A DNA stretch of 64,000 bases, from contig NC_088643.1 of NCBI RefSeq assembly GCF_964019385.1, positions 10,874,298 to 10,938,297 on the forward strand, written 5' to 3'. Below the pieces are notes generated by a model. That model worked only from the letters and a program-made list of their open reading frames with translations. It made no database searches and was not told the origin of the DNA. The first letter of the stretch is position 1, and each line of letters begins with the position of its first letter. The position numbers and the translations under genes are program-made. The DNA is from Sycon ciliatum. Lineage: Eukaryota > Porifera > Calcarea > Leucosolenida > Sycettidae. Of this stretch, positions 13,008 through 25,264 are shown piece after piece.

Positions 13008-14894
13008 CGAATGTTGCTGTTGCTGTTCTCTGCCACAACATTGCCAGCGGTGTACTGTAAACCGTGAAATTATTGTGATGGTCTAATTTCTGCGAAATTC
13101 GCGACCGCGTGGAAATCGCGAAATTTAGACAGCGCGAAAAGGAGATCCATAGAAGGTGTAGCATGAATGCCACAGTAGCAAATTCTGCAATCGCAAAATT
13201 AAAACCTCGCAAACCGGCCGGATTCCGAAAACGCGAACGAAAAACCCCGCGAAAATTTCACGCTTTACAGTAAAGAAAATTACCTAGCGTGAGGGTATTG
13301 AAAAGGGAAAAATAAGAAAACAACATTTATGGCAACTTAGACTACAACCCACTGTCTTTGCTTACCACTGTGCATCACAGGTCAGGTGATGGACAATCCC
13401 CTTGCCCGCTTTCTTCTCTGCTTCTCCTTGCTGCGCAACGCACGGCGCCTGCTGGACACCAACGTGCCCAAGGGAGCCATCACCTGCATCAACGGCATAC
13501 GCGTGCTCAGCATCACCTGGGTCATCCTCGGCCATACGTTTCTCATGTGTAGTAACTATCTCAGTGAGTACAGTGCCGCTCAATCTACTGTATAGCACGA
13601 AATTTTCGGACGGAATTTATTTTCGTACGATTTCGTACACGGCCTCTTTTGTACTAAAATTAATTCCGTACTAAAATTTGTTCATGTGAAATTATGTACA
13701 CTATACATGCGTACTGCTTGCGAACACGTGCATTTAGCATGCAGCACTGTACGAAAATATAATCCGTACGAAAGGTCGAAATGTGGCTTTGTCCGAAAAT
13801 ATTTCCGTCCGAAAAATTTCCTGCTATACAGTAATTGGTCATGCAAATCCACCGACACAGTACAGAGCACATATTTGATTACGGATGTGTTTTCACACGA
13901 CTGATCGGTTTCACCAAAAAAATGGATCATCAGAGTGAGGAGTGTGAATCAAAAGAACACAATTTATAGCGGACCATTTCTGGTCCATTATTTACTATAC
14001 AAGCTGGTGCTAAAACGCTAGTACAGTAGCACCAAGAGAGGCTTGTGGTAAAAAATATTGTGTAATGTTGTAATCTAGTGTATACTATATTGTTGACCTG
14101 TAGGAATAAACCACATGGATGTGAGTATTATCCTAGAGTTGTAGTCTCGAGCAGGGCGCGAGATAAATACAAATATAAAAAGAGGTCAAGTAGCAATTGC
14201 GGACTCTAGTCGCGTGAGTCAAGTTTGCGCCTTGCATCATTTCGCAGCCCACTGTTCGCAGGTCTAGGACTGTGCAACGCCCGGCGTGTACTTGAGTGAC
14301 GCTGTGACTGGATTTCATAGAGCAACACTGTAGTAACGTAACAGATGTGTGCAATGTGCACGCTACAAAGTACAGCTGCTCTGGGTGAAATCCGACCCAA
14401 AGTGCATATTTGGCACCCTCGACGTGCACGGCTCTTGAGTGGACACCCTGGAAGTGGTACGAATGCGGCTGGACGTGCACAGCTCTTGAGTGGCCACCCT
14501 GGAAGCGGTACGAATGCGGCTGGACGTACACATGATCCAAGTACGGTGATGTAATCCGAACTGGTCTAGGGCGTCGTCAGTTTTCCACATTGGGTCGGAT
14601 TTCACCAAGCTCAACTGTACACGGTTTGTCTTATTCGGACGTTGATGCTTTGAGCTGATTTAAAAAATGCTTTGTTGTTCGCTAGACGTTGTTACGATCG
14701 GTTCAGCGAGTCACTCCGAGCTCCGCTCTTTAGACCTATGAACAGGATCGACACAGCTAGTGTGTTGCCCAGACCTTGCTTGGAGATCAGATCTACTTTC
14801 TCCCGGAGAATCTAGCATATTTTGTGGATAAGGGGTCGTCCGTAATTTTCGAAAAATACAAAAATCCGTCCTCATGCAAAATGTTCTCTGACCC

Positions 14895-14925
<31 letters not shown>

Positions 14926-17900
14926 ATTTTCCCCTACTATTTTGATTTTTTCCAGTCAGCCGACACCAGGGAGTCTTAAAATACCGGTATTTTACGACTC
15001 CCTGGCCGACACCTATTATTCAGCCGTGAAACACGCTTTTTTATTTTTTACTGAAGACACCCAACTTCTTGTTAGAAGTAACGGGACAGTACAACGATGG
15101 AGAGCCTGAGTAGGGGCTCCAAGAAGGAACCTGTGCTGGTGAGGCAAGCACATTTACATAGGTACAATCCGCAAATTGGTTTAGACTTGTGCAGGTCTTC
15201 ACAGTATTAAACCGGACAACGGCACAGCACTAGCATGAACGCAGACTTGCTGAACGCAGACTTGCTGAATGCCAATGAACGACAACAGCACACAGTACAG
15301 ATGATCAAGGACTATCAGCACAAAAAAACCCATAACTATAACGTGAATACTGTCTCGGATCGCGATGCCGAATGATACCATTGAACTGACAACATGGCCC
15401 AGGCCACTGACTGCTTGGAACCTTCTTCTTGCGGCCCCTGCTGCACTTGTGGCCCGTTTCTTTTTTGTGGCGATTCAGCTGGTACACAGTGGCGAACTTC
15501 TTCCCACAGCCGTCAAAGTTGCAAACATGGTCCGGACGGGGGTCATCAGGAGCACGGCGCTTCTCTGACCTCTTGTCATGGACAAGCAGCAGATGTCGGG
15601 ACTTGTCAGCCTCTGACCGAAACACATAGCGGTGACATGCTGAGCAGATGAAGTCCTCAGGCAGTTTGCCCGATAGCGATGGCACTGTGATATCCAGGAC
15701 TTCCTCAGTAGCAGTGCCAGCTGTGCTGTCAACATACGTGCGGAAGAGGCCACCGTGCGTTCTAGACACAGCAGGCGTTGGAAGGTGGCCACCCATCCTC
15801 TGCTGCAGAAGAGTTGCAGCTTCAGCTGAAACAGGTCTCTTCGAGCAATGTTCGCAGGTGGGCGACTTGCACTTTACAAAGGACAAAGAGTAGCAGGTGC
15901 GCGCGCAGTGTTGCATCAGAAACTGCAATTCTGCTCTCAATGTGATCGGGTGCTCTTCCTCACGAATTCGTGTGATACCTGTGCACGAGACACCAAAACG
16001 AATACACCACATAGCACTGATAGCAGTGAAAGAAGGTAAAATAATCGAGACGATTCAGGAACACGCCATTTTGTGTATGCCATACACCCTTCTTCAGAAG
16101 TCCAAGAGTCTTTTGCAGCCTTTTCTTGACATGCAAAAGCACCTCTACACCAAACTATCAACTGCCCAGAATGCAATAAATTACCAATACGGACAATAGA
16201 CATCGTCTGGACACCATTGTGGAAGAAAAGGAAAACATTCAAGCATAGATATGCCACTATTAAAACAAAAGGATGTCCTGACACAGGACCTTTGGATAAG
16301 GCCACCTATTGCACCGTCGGACAATGTACATGTATGTAGGATGTACGCAAGCATCTTCTGGAAAAACCTGAAATGTTATTATGCCTTGGCCATGTAAAAT
16401 ATATTGATTGTTTATCGTCAGATTTTCCCGAGAAATCGGGGCGGACGGGAGGTTTTTATTTTTATTTTTTATCATGCATTTATGGCTGTAGGGCAGGTGT
16501 TCGCAACCCCAGAGGATAATGGAAAGTGGAACAACCAACGTTACGCAGAAAAACCGAAGAAAATCAGGCAGATTATGATCAGTTTCACTTTTCAAGCCCA
16601 TGGCAACTAAGTTATGGTTCAGTCTGTGGACTTGACCTTCGAAAATCTACGGCCATGCCGATTAGAGGCTGTAGACCGCAGTACATACAGTACATTTACC
16701 AGTACTAAAAAATAAAATAATTCGGCGGGGAGGGTGAAAATTTGGGGCGGGCGCGGACGATAAACAATCAATTTTTTTACTTGGCCTTAAGTACAGTGCA
16801 TGCATCACTCGACATGCAGAGTGAGTTGGCTCTCCCATGGTTTTGTTTTCACCCACGCACAGCCAATCCCTACCGAGAGATGCAGATTCTGGAGCGCTTC
16901 ACTTTCCAGACGGTGTCCAACGCGTTCTTCGCCGTTGACACCTTCTTCTTCCTGAGGTGAGTGCAGGACAGACAGCACGCCACAGTGAAGTGCAGTCCAG
17001 TGCAATAGTGAAACTAGTGATATGATGAAATTTAATTTTTGCCAGAGAATAATAATATCCCATGTAACTTTAGATGTGCCAATGCTGAATACTAGTAGCT
17101 GTAGCTGGTCAAATTATCCGCTTTTTTCTTGAAATAATCTACTAGTAGCCCGTGATGCTTATTATGCCTTGTCCAGAAGCTCTAGAAGGTTCAGACACTC
17201 TAGCTGTTCCAGACGCTATAGCTGATCCAGAAGCTATAGCTAGTTCAAGCACTCTAGCTGTTCCAGACGCTATAGCTGATCCAGAAGCTCTAGCTGGTCC
17301 AGAAGCTATAGCTAGACCAGACGCTCTAGTTGGTCCAGAAGCTATAGCTGGTCCAAGTTCTCCAGCTAGTCCGGATGCTCTGGTTGGTCCAGAAGCTATA
17401 GCCAATCCAGAAGCTATAGCTAGTCCAGGTCAGGGTGACCTTGTATGACACATGCTATGCACACTGTGGACCAGATAGTATGCCTGGGTAGTGTGGCGCT
17501 TCCAACTTGTGGAGCCTTCTATTCTGCTGTTCAGCTTGGTTGTGCTGTGTGTTGTTGCAGTGGACTGCTGGTCATGTACTTGTCTTTGAAGCAGCTGGAC
17601 AATCATCACGGAAAGATGCCCTGGTTCAAGTTCTACTTCCATCGCGTCTGGAGGTAAGCACAGAGCCCTGAAACGGCTGAAAAGGAACTGACTGTGCATG
17701 CGTGTAACTCTAGTGTGATGATTGCCCAGTGCGTGACACTTTCAAGTTACACTGAAACAGTCGGCTGTCCCTTGTGGTTCTGAAACTCTAACCTATTTAG
17801 CTATTATGAGCTTGGCAAGCAGGGTGCTCCGTCGCTCAATGTGTGTTACGCCCTGCTTCCCAGTGCGCTTGAAAACACGAAACTTGCAGTTGCGATGAAC

Positions 17901-20262
17901 CTTACTCTCCCTGCGGTGTATCAACTCAAGTGTAACTGTTGTACACCGTGTGTCGGCGTTCTGGAAATCTCTATTGTGCATGTGGCTTCTCTGAGAAACA
18001 CATACGTCTTGAGTTCCTTGGCTCAGTTGGTGGTTATCACAGCCATCCTTACGTCGTGTGCTTCATCTCGGTGCCAGCAGTATGCACGAACAGGGGAACC
18101 TGTCTAAGGCGACCGCTCAAGGGACCTTCAACATGTGGCAGCTGTGTACAGGTGGTCTTGGGTCATTTGACTGGAAATGACATCCCTATGTCCTATGTAC
18201 AGTCAAACCTCTTTAGGACGAACACCAAGGGACCGATGGTATTTGTTCGTAGTAACGGGAGTTCTTCTTATCCCTATTTTATACCCAGTGAATACACAGT
18301 GATTTATCCAATAGAGCTATGAACACTAGTTTTTCTAAAGCGAAAGTTTGTCTTATCGGTGTTCTTCTTAACGAGGTTTCACTGTAGTTAACGTGGTCCT
18401 CTAGGACAGGTGGTCCTCTAGGACAGGTGGTCCTCTAGGACAGGTGGTCCTCTAGGACAGGTGGTCCTCTAGGACAGGTGGTCGCCTTGACAGGTTTTAC
18501 TGTACATAATTGCACACTGTACAAGTACATGCATACGTACGAGTTGTAGCTCCCGAACTGAGAAACCCTTGCCCTGCTTTCTCGGTGTTTCAGACTCACT
18601 CCAGCGTACATGATCGCCCTGATGATTCTGTACAACGTCTTGCCGTTCTTCGGCACGGGGCCGACCTGGCCTGGCACCGTCACCTTCGCCGACCAGTGTA
18701 AGAAGTACTGGTGGACCAACCTGCTCTACATCAACAACTTCTACCCGAAGAACTTTAACGACCAGGTACTGACCAGTTGATGTGCAGAGCACAGAGGAGT
18801 TGTTAGCGTGTGTCGGCCAGACAGCTTGCCACACCGTTCACCAAGAGTTTTAAAAAAAGAAGTGAAAACTGCAGATCAACGCTTTAATTCTTCAGAGACA
18901 ATCGTCGCGTGCATGCCAACATATTGCACAATTTTTGTCAACTGTCAGCGCACGATTTGGATAATGGATATAGTATGTTGGAGGTGTTTTTCTGTCCTCG
19001 TCTTTGCTACAAGTACGCTGGAGCCTCCGTTACAGGCATTTCCTTTTGCATGTCATTGGACATGACTTCATCGTGACCTGATGGTGTTGGGTTACCAGAG
19101 AAGTATTGTAGAGGAGTTGTTGGCTTTACACGACCCTTGTTCAGTCAATGCCGACGCGTCTCTGGAGATACAGTATGGCGTTAAAGCGCACTACAATAGA
19201 CACTTGTTGTTTTTTTGTGTTGCTGGTTATGCAGTGCTTCAGCTGGGCATGGTATCTGGCGAATGACATGCAGTTCTACATCATCAGCCCTCTCTTCCTC
19301 ATACTCATGTACAGGTGAGGCACAAGAGTGACAAGACACACCGATACATGTACAATGCTGCTCAATTAAATCCGATTGAGTCACTCACGTACGCGCCGGA
19401 CGCTGCGCAGCCCTAGACCTGCGAACACCGGGCTGTGAAATGGTGCAGGGCGCAAACTTGACTCGCGCAATTGGATTTCATTGAGCAGCACCGGACTTGT
19501 TGTACTACGGTGCTGCTCAATGAAATCCAGTCGCGTCACTCATGTACTCGCCGGGCGTTGCGCAGCCCTAGACCTGCGAGCCCTGGGATTCGAAACGGTG
19601 CAAGGCGCAAACTTCAGCGCCGCGACTAGATTTCATTGAGCAGCACTGTATATAATTATGTTTTGTTTCTTTGTTTTTTTTTTACTAGCTGTGCCGGCTA
19701 TTATCCCGTGTCACGTGACTGATCACGCGAGCGATCGAGAGCTGCATTGCATGTATGGGCAGCGCAGAAAAAGCGAAGGCATACCACGTCTTGCACAAAC
19801 AGCACAGCTTACTTGGTCAGCATGCGTGTTACTCAAACTGGTGGAAACGTCTTTGCAGTACGGATAGCAGGCACATATGATAGTGTATTGTACTAAAGGC
19901 CGTTTCCATCAGTTTAAAAACACACGTCGTGACTAAGGTAAAGAGACACCAAGCTTAGCGAGGTTCCTCAGCTGGCTGCATTCTCGTTGTATTTGAACTC
20001 CAGATTTTTCATTGATGCCCCGTGATGGAGTACCGTATTTTCCAGGGTATAAGCCGCACTGGAGTATACTGTACAACATGTAAATTTCGGTGTATTCAAA
20101 TTTCGGTATCAGGGACCTGGTAGGTTTCAGGTGTAACTTAGAGTTAGGTGGCGAACATTCCCTTCACATACAGCACATAATATTGTGCCATTTGGATGTA
20201 ATCTAAATTTAGGTGCCTTGTATTTCTACAGAAGTCACCGAATTAAAGTTACGCCGAAATCC

Positions 20263-20294
<32 letters not shown>

Positions 20295-23200
20295 AAGACT
20301 GTCAGGGACCTACGTAAGCTGAAGCTTGATCAACCTATATTATTTGCATTTGTTTTTTTCTGATCTTCTCTTTCTCACTTCTGTTGCATTCTCAGATGCT
20401 CTCATAAGTCTATCATTCTAGACTGTGAGCCAAGTGCATGAATTCATGATTTTCGTTCCCACTTTGGGTGTACCGCGATTTTGTTCTTTTAGCATGTGGA
20501 GAGACCTAATAGAAGATCATTTTTGATTGTTGTCAGTTTGGGAAGCTTGCAGGGAAGTCAAAATAAGCAATTACCTTAACATACCCCGTTTCCATAGCAA
20601 CTACATAGCAACTGACATAGCAACATGCTATTTTGAAGGTGTTTCTTACTTTTTTCAGCAGGCAACGGCACTGGACGAAGAAATGTATATCAAGCGTCAT
20701 TGCAGCTGGGTTAAAATAACTATACGAGCCAAAAATTATAGAATTACGCATAAGTGCATTGTATAAAGTACGTGCACATTTTAAATATTACTCGAAGTGA
20801 CGATGCACTGGTAGGTAAGTGCACATGAAATGGTGCCGACAACCACGAAATGCATTTCAGGAATGATAATGTACAGAACAAACAGGTGGCATTCAATATA
20901 CAAAGCCCAGCAGCAGCGAATTCTCCAGACAACGGTTGGAAAAGACCATCAACAACAGCCAGGAGAATCTGGTTTAATCCGGTGCAATGCTCATTTCACC
21001 CTCTACATCTCTATAATATATACATGTACAGTATGGCAGAACAATGTTAAAGAAGTTGCTGGATACAGGATTTGTATATTTGCACTCATATAACTGATCA
21101 ATGTAACGTTACTTCGTAAGTACTGCTGTATTGCTTCCTAACTTATAAGTGCAAAGGGTAGAGCAATGACCGTAACCAGTAACGTTAGAGGACCACAGGG
21201 GTATACCGGCAGATACAGATCTGTAGTTTATTTGAACTATAATAATTATTATTTTGAAACATTACCCATTGTATGTACAGAACACAAGCGGAAAGATACA
21301 TGCATATTCATGTTAATCATAGTCTGAAGCACTTCAGTATAAAAGATCGAAACAGTTATTAGCTCTCCGGAGATAAGGTACATTGTACGTTCTACATGTA
21401 TTTCTGCTCCAACACTGATTACAAAAACCTTTAGTTTAGCTTGACTGATCAGCAGCAAGCATGCTAGCACACTGATATGATGGACATGATGATGTTCGTA
21501 CTGCCACTGCGCTGCACTAGCACTGCACACAATACTATAGTCGTATAGAAACCACGAAAAAACATCGTCATGATGCGGCTGGGTTTGCACCACCGTACAT
21601 TTTTGCGAGGTCAGTGGTGCAACAGAAGTCCGCTCCAGCTCTTGTGACCTTGGTTCTTGTCGATGGCGGCTATTGATTTGGCCAAAGTAGTTTCTCCCTT
21701 CTATTTGGGCATGTTCGTGCCTGATTTGGAAGTGACAACAAGCTGAATTCGTATCTAGTCGAGTAGATGAAACGAACTGGGGAAAAAAATTGCGGTACGC
21801 TCAAGGTCGGAACGAAAAAAAATTCTAACAGGATTTTTGGTGCCTGGCTCACATGCACAGTCTATTCATGGTATACCCCCTTGGCCCGCACAATCCATGT
21901 CGATTCCGAGACCGAAATGGTCGGAGGAGTGCACTGCGTCTGACCAGCACAGCTCTTGTAGCACCTACTACTCCTTTGTTGTCTTTGTCTTTGTCTCTTT
22001 TATTACCCCTATTACTTTGTAGGGATGTGCACACAGTATATAAAAAATAATAATAATAACTTGTTTTACAGTAAGCCGCCCCCAGATTTTTGTCATGGCA
22101 TACAGACCTGTATTTCACGGTTCAGTTCACCATCGTAGTATAAGCCGCACTGACTTTTTGGGGGGGGGGGGGGGGGGTGAATTGCGCGTGTTTAAAGTGC
22201 GGCTTATGCACTGGAAAATCCGGTACTCTGGCAAGATTGTATTGCCTACCGCATTGCCGGAGTATAGGCCGCACTTTGAACACACAAAATTCACCCCAAA
22301 CGATGATAAAATAAACGGTGATAAATAGGGTAGATGTCTGTATTTCGTGGCCCAAAAATGGGGAGTGCGGCTTAAATTCCTGAAAATATGGTATCATGTA
22401 ACTGCACTCGGTATACGTGTCTAACATACTGTGTTGTGTTGTTTCACTCCGTGCACACACACACACACACGCACAGGTCCAAGCTGGCCGGCACGGTATC
22501 GATGGCGCTGACCATGATCGTCTCGTGGGTGGTGACCGCCGCCCTGTGCGCGCACTACAACTTTGCCATGGGCACCCTGGCAAAGGCGCCACCGCCGGGC
22601 CACAACACCGACTACACGTCCATCGTGTACGAGAAGCCGTACTGCCGCATCTCGCCGTACCTGGTCGGCCTCTTCCTCGGCGCCGTGCTGCGACGCGGCG
22701 ACGAGTTCCCGTTCGTGCGCAGCTTCAAGCAGCTGCCTCGCGGCACCCGGCTGATTATTGCCACTGCGGGCTGGCTTTTCTCCGGTGTCTTGTTTCTGTC
22801 GACGCTCTTTGGCCTGTACCATCAGGCGCACCACAATGAGTTTCTCAGCAAGGAGGCCATGATCTTGTACGTGACGTTTGCGCGGCCTGCGTGGTCGCTG
22901 GGCCTCGCCTGGATGGTCTGGGCGTGCCACTCCGGCTACGGAAGTAAGTCCTGAGTATGTGTGACGGTATGTGTGTTGGGGGGGGGGGGGGGGGGGGTGC
23001 GTGTGTCGCTGTGTGTGTGTGTATGCATGTATGTAATATTGTGGGTGTGGATGTTTGGGGTGGGGGGTTGGGTGCGTATGGTGCATGGTACATGTTGTAC
23101 ATGTGTGCTGTCATGATGCACTGCAGAGTCACTGAGTGCCCTGTGACATCATGAGTTGCCAGAAATGAGAAGCCTGGCTACTGTGCTGTGCCGACGTTGT

Positions 23201-25188
23201 GCCCGTACACTAGAGTATCCAGTCTAGCAGTAGGCATCACAAGCTAGTAGAGTAAAACCCGTGACTAACGACCACCCATTGGGGCCAGAGAAAGCGGTCA
23301 TTAGTGGCAGGTGGTCGTTGGTTAGAGGTTTGCACCGCACAACCATATATGAATTGTGAGACCGTCCGTGCCTGACGAAGTGGTCTGTAGTAGCAGGCTG
23401 GTCGCTAGTCACGGTGGTCTGTAGTAGCAGGCTGGTCGCTAGTCACGGTGGTCTGTAGTAGCAGGCTGGTCGCTAGTCACGGTGGTCTGTAGTAGCAGGC
23501 TGGTCGCTAGTCACGGTGGTCTGTAGTAGCAGGCTGGTCGCTAGTCACGGTGGTCTGTAGTAGCAGGCTGGTCGCTAGTCACGGTGGTCTGTAGTAGCAG
23601 GCTGGTCGCTAGTCACGGTGGTCTGTAGTAGCAGGCTGGTCGCTAGTCACGGTGGTCTGTAGTAGCAGGCTGGTCGCTAGTCACGGTGGTCTGTAGTAGC
23701 AGGCTGGTCGCTAGTCACGGTGGTCTGTAGTAGCAGGCTGGTCGCTAGTCACGGTGGTCTGTAGTAGCAGGCTGGTCGCTAGTCACGGTGGTCTGTAGTA
23801 GCAGGCTGGTCGCTAGTCACGGTGGTCTGTAGTAGCAGGCTGGTCGCTAGTCACGGTGGTCTGTAGTAGCAGGCTGGTCGCTAGTCACGGTGGTCTGTAG
23901 TAGCAGGCTGGTCGCTAGTCACGGTGGTCTGTAGTAGCAGGCTGGTCGCTAGTCACGGTGGTCTGTAGTAGCAGGCTGGTCGCTAGGCACGGTGGTCTGT
24001 AGTCACAGGTTTTACTGTACATGCATTGTACATAAACTTGTACCGTAAAGTACCGCCAGAGCGCCCCACCTTGATGTTACAGCCAAGGGAAGAAAATCGT
24101 ATGGCAGAGTACTACTAAGTTTGTACGGTGTGAGAACCTTAGTGTACTAAGGTCACAATTGGCATGTTTTTATGTGGCGCTCGCATCCGATTGAAGGTAA
24201 ACTGGGTACGGGATTGACTGCACAACGTGCAATGTGTGTACAAGGTCCGTGCCGTATGCCCTACAGACAGGAAACCACGTCCGCAAGTTGACGACGAAAG
24301 GACGAGATGGTGGGGCGCTCTGGCGGTACTTTACGCTACATGCATTGTACATGCATTGTACATGAAGCGAAAAGGTAACCCAAGTCCATTTTCCTGTAGT
24401 GCTTTGTCACACGAAACGCAACATACTGGTGCAGCGCACACTCGGAACGATCCATTTGTAGGCGCAGTTTTTGTTGTGTGAACTGAAAACACAAGAATCG
24501 AAAGAATGAGCAGAGGGTGCGCTGTCAGAGTGAGGGGGGGGGGGGGGCTGTTAGTCTGTCCTTATATCGCTACACAGCAGTCCACTGCACGTTGACGTTT
24601 CTCTTTGACTTTGCTGGTCGAATCACAAGATGACACGAACAGTCACGTACTGTAAGTCAACAAATATTCGGCGCATATTTATTTTCGCCTATTTTCGGCC
24701 AGGGCATTTTGGCTGAAAAATTGTTGCGGCTGAAATTGGTTTTGCAAGGTTCAGTGTGACAGTGTAGACCGGCAGCAGCAGTACATGCCGAAATTTTAAG
24801 GCGGCCGCAGTGCGTTCTGGCCCAGGGAGGCCGAAAACATAAAGGGTTAAAGGCGCCGAAGCCAGGGCTGAGAGGTTCCTCTGTTCTTCAGAAGGCCAAA
24901 AATACATGATATCCTAAATGACGCTAACTTAGTTGGCATGTGGAACAAGGCTAAACGTGTATTGTTACTCTGGCGTTTCATGCCCATTAGGCCAATTATC
25001 AGACGACGAATTTTCAGCCTTGTTTCATTGCAAACGCGTGTGTCACTTGGCTCTGCCTTCACGGTATCAAGCACTTGACAAGGAATAAGCAACTTAGCTT
25101 ATGATGTCTATACAGTATTTCCCTGGCTAAAAATCACGTCTACTTCGAAGTAATTAGTACCTTCCACTGCTTGTGTTTATGTGTGTGC

Positions 25189-25264
<76 letters not shown>

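Noticed and set aside
12801..13067. Poly-Gln, poly-Leu or poly-Cys ORFs
   Set aside because: Trinucleotide repeat in an intron; flanking exons splice in phase without it.
15937..16305. Upstream coding extension of the zinc-finger ORF
   Set aside because: It lies in a different frame with no splice evidence and no domain features.
23380..23993. Regular 34-bp array that could be mistaken for a CRISPR
   Set aside because: Units are contiguous and near-identical with no unique spacers, and the array sits inside a MITE in a eukaryotic intron.
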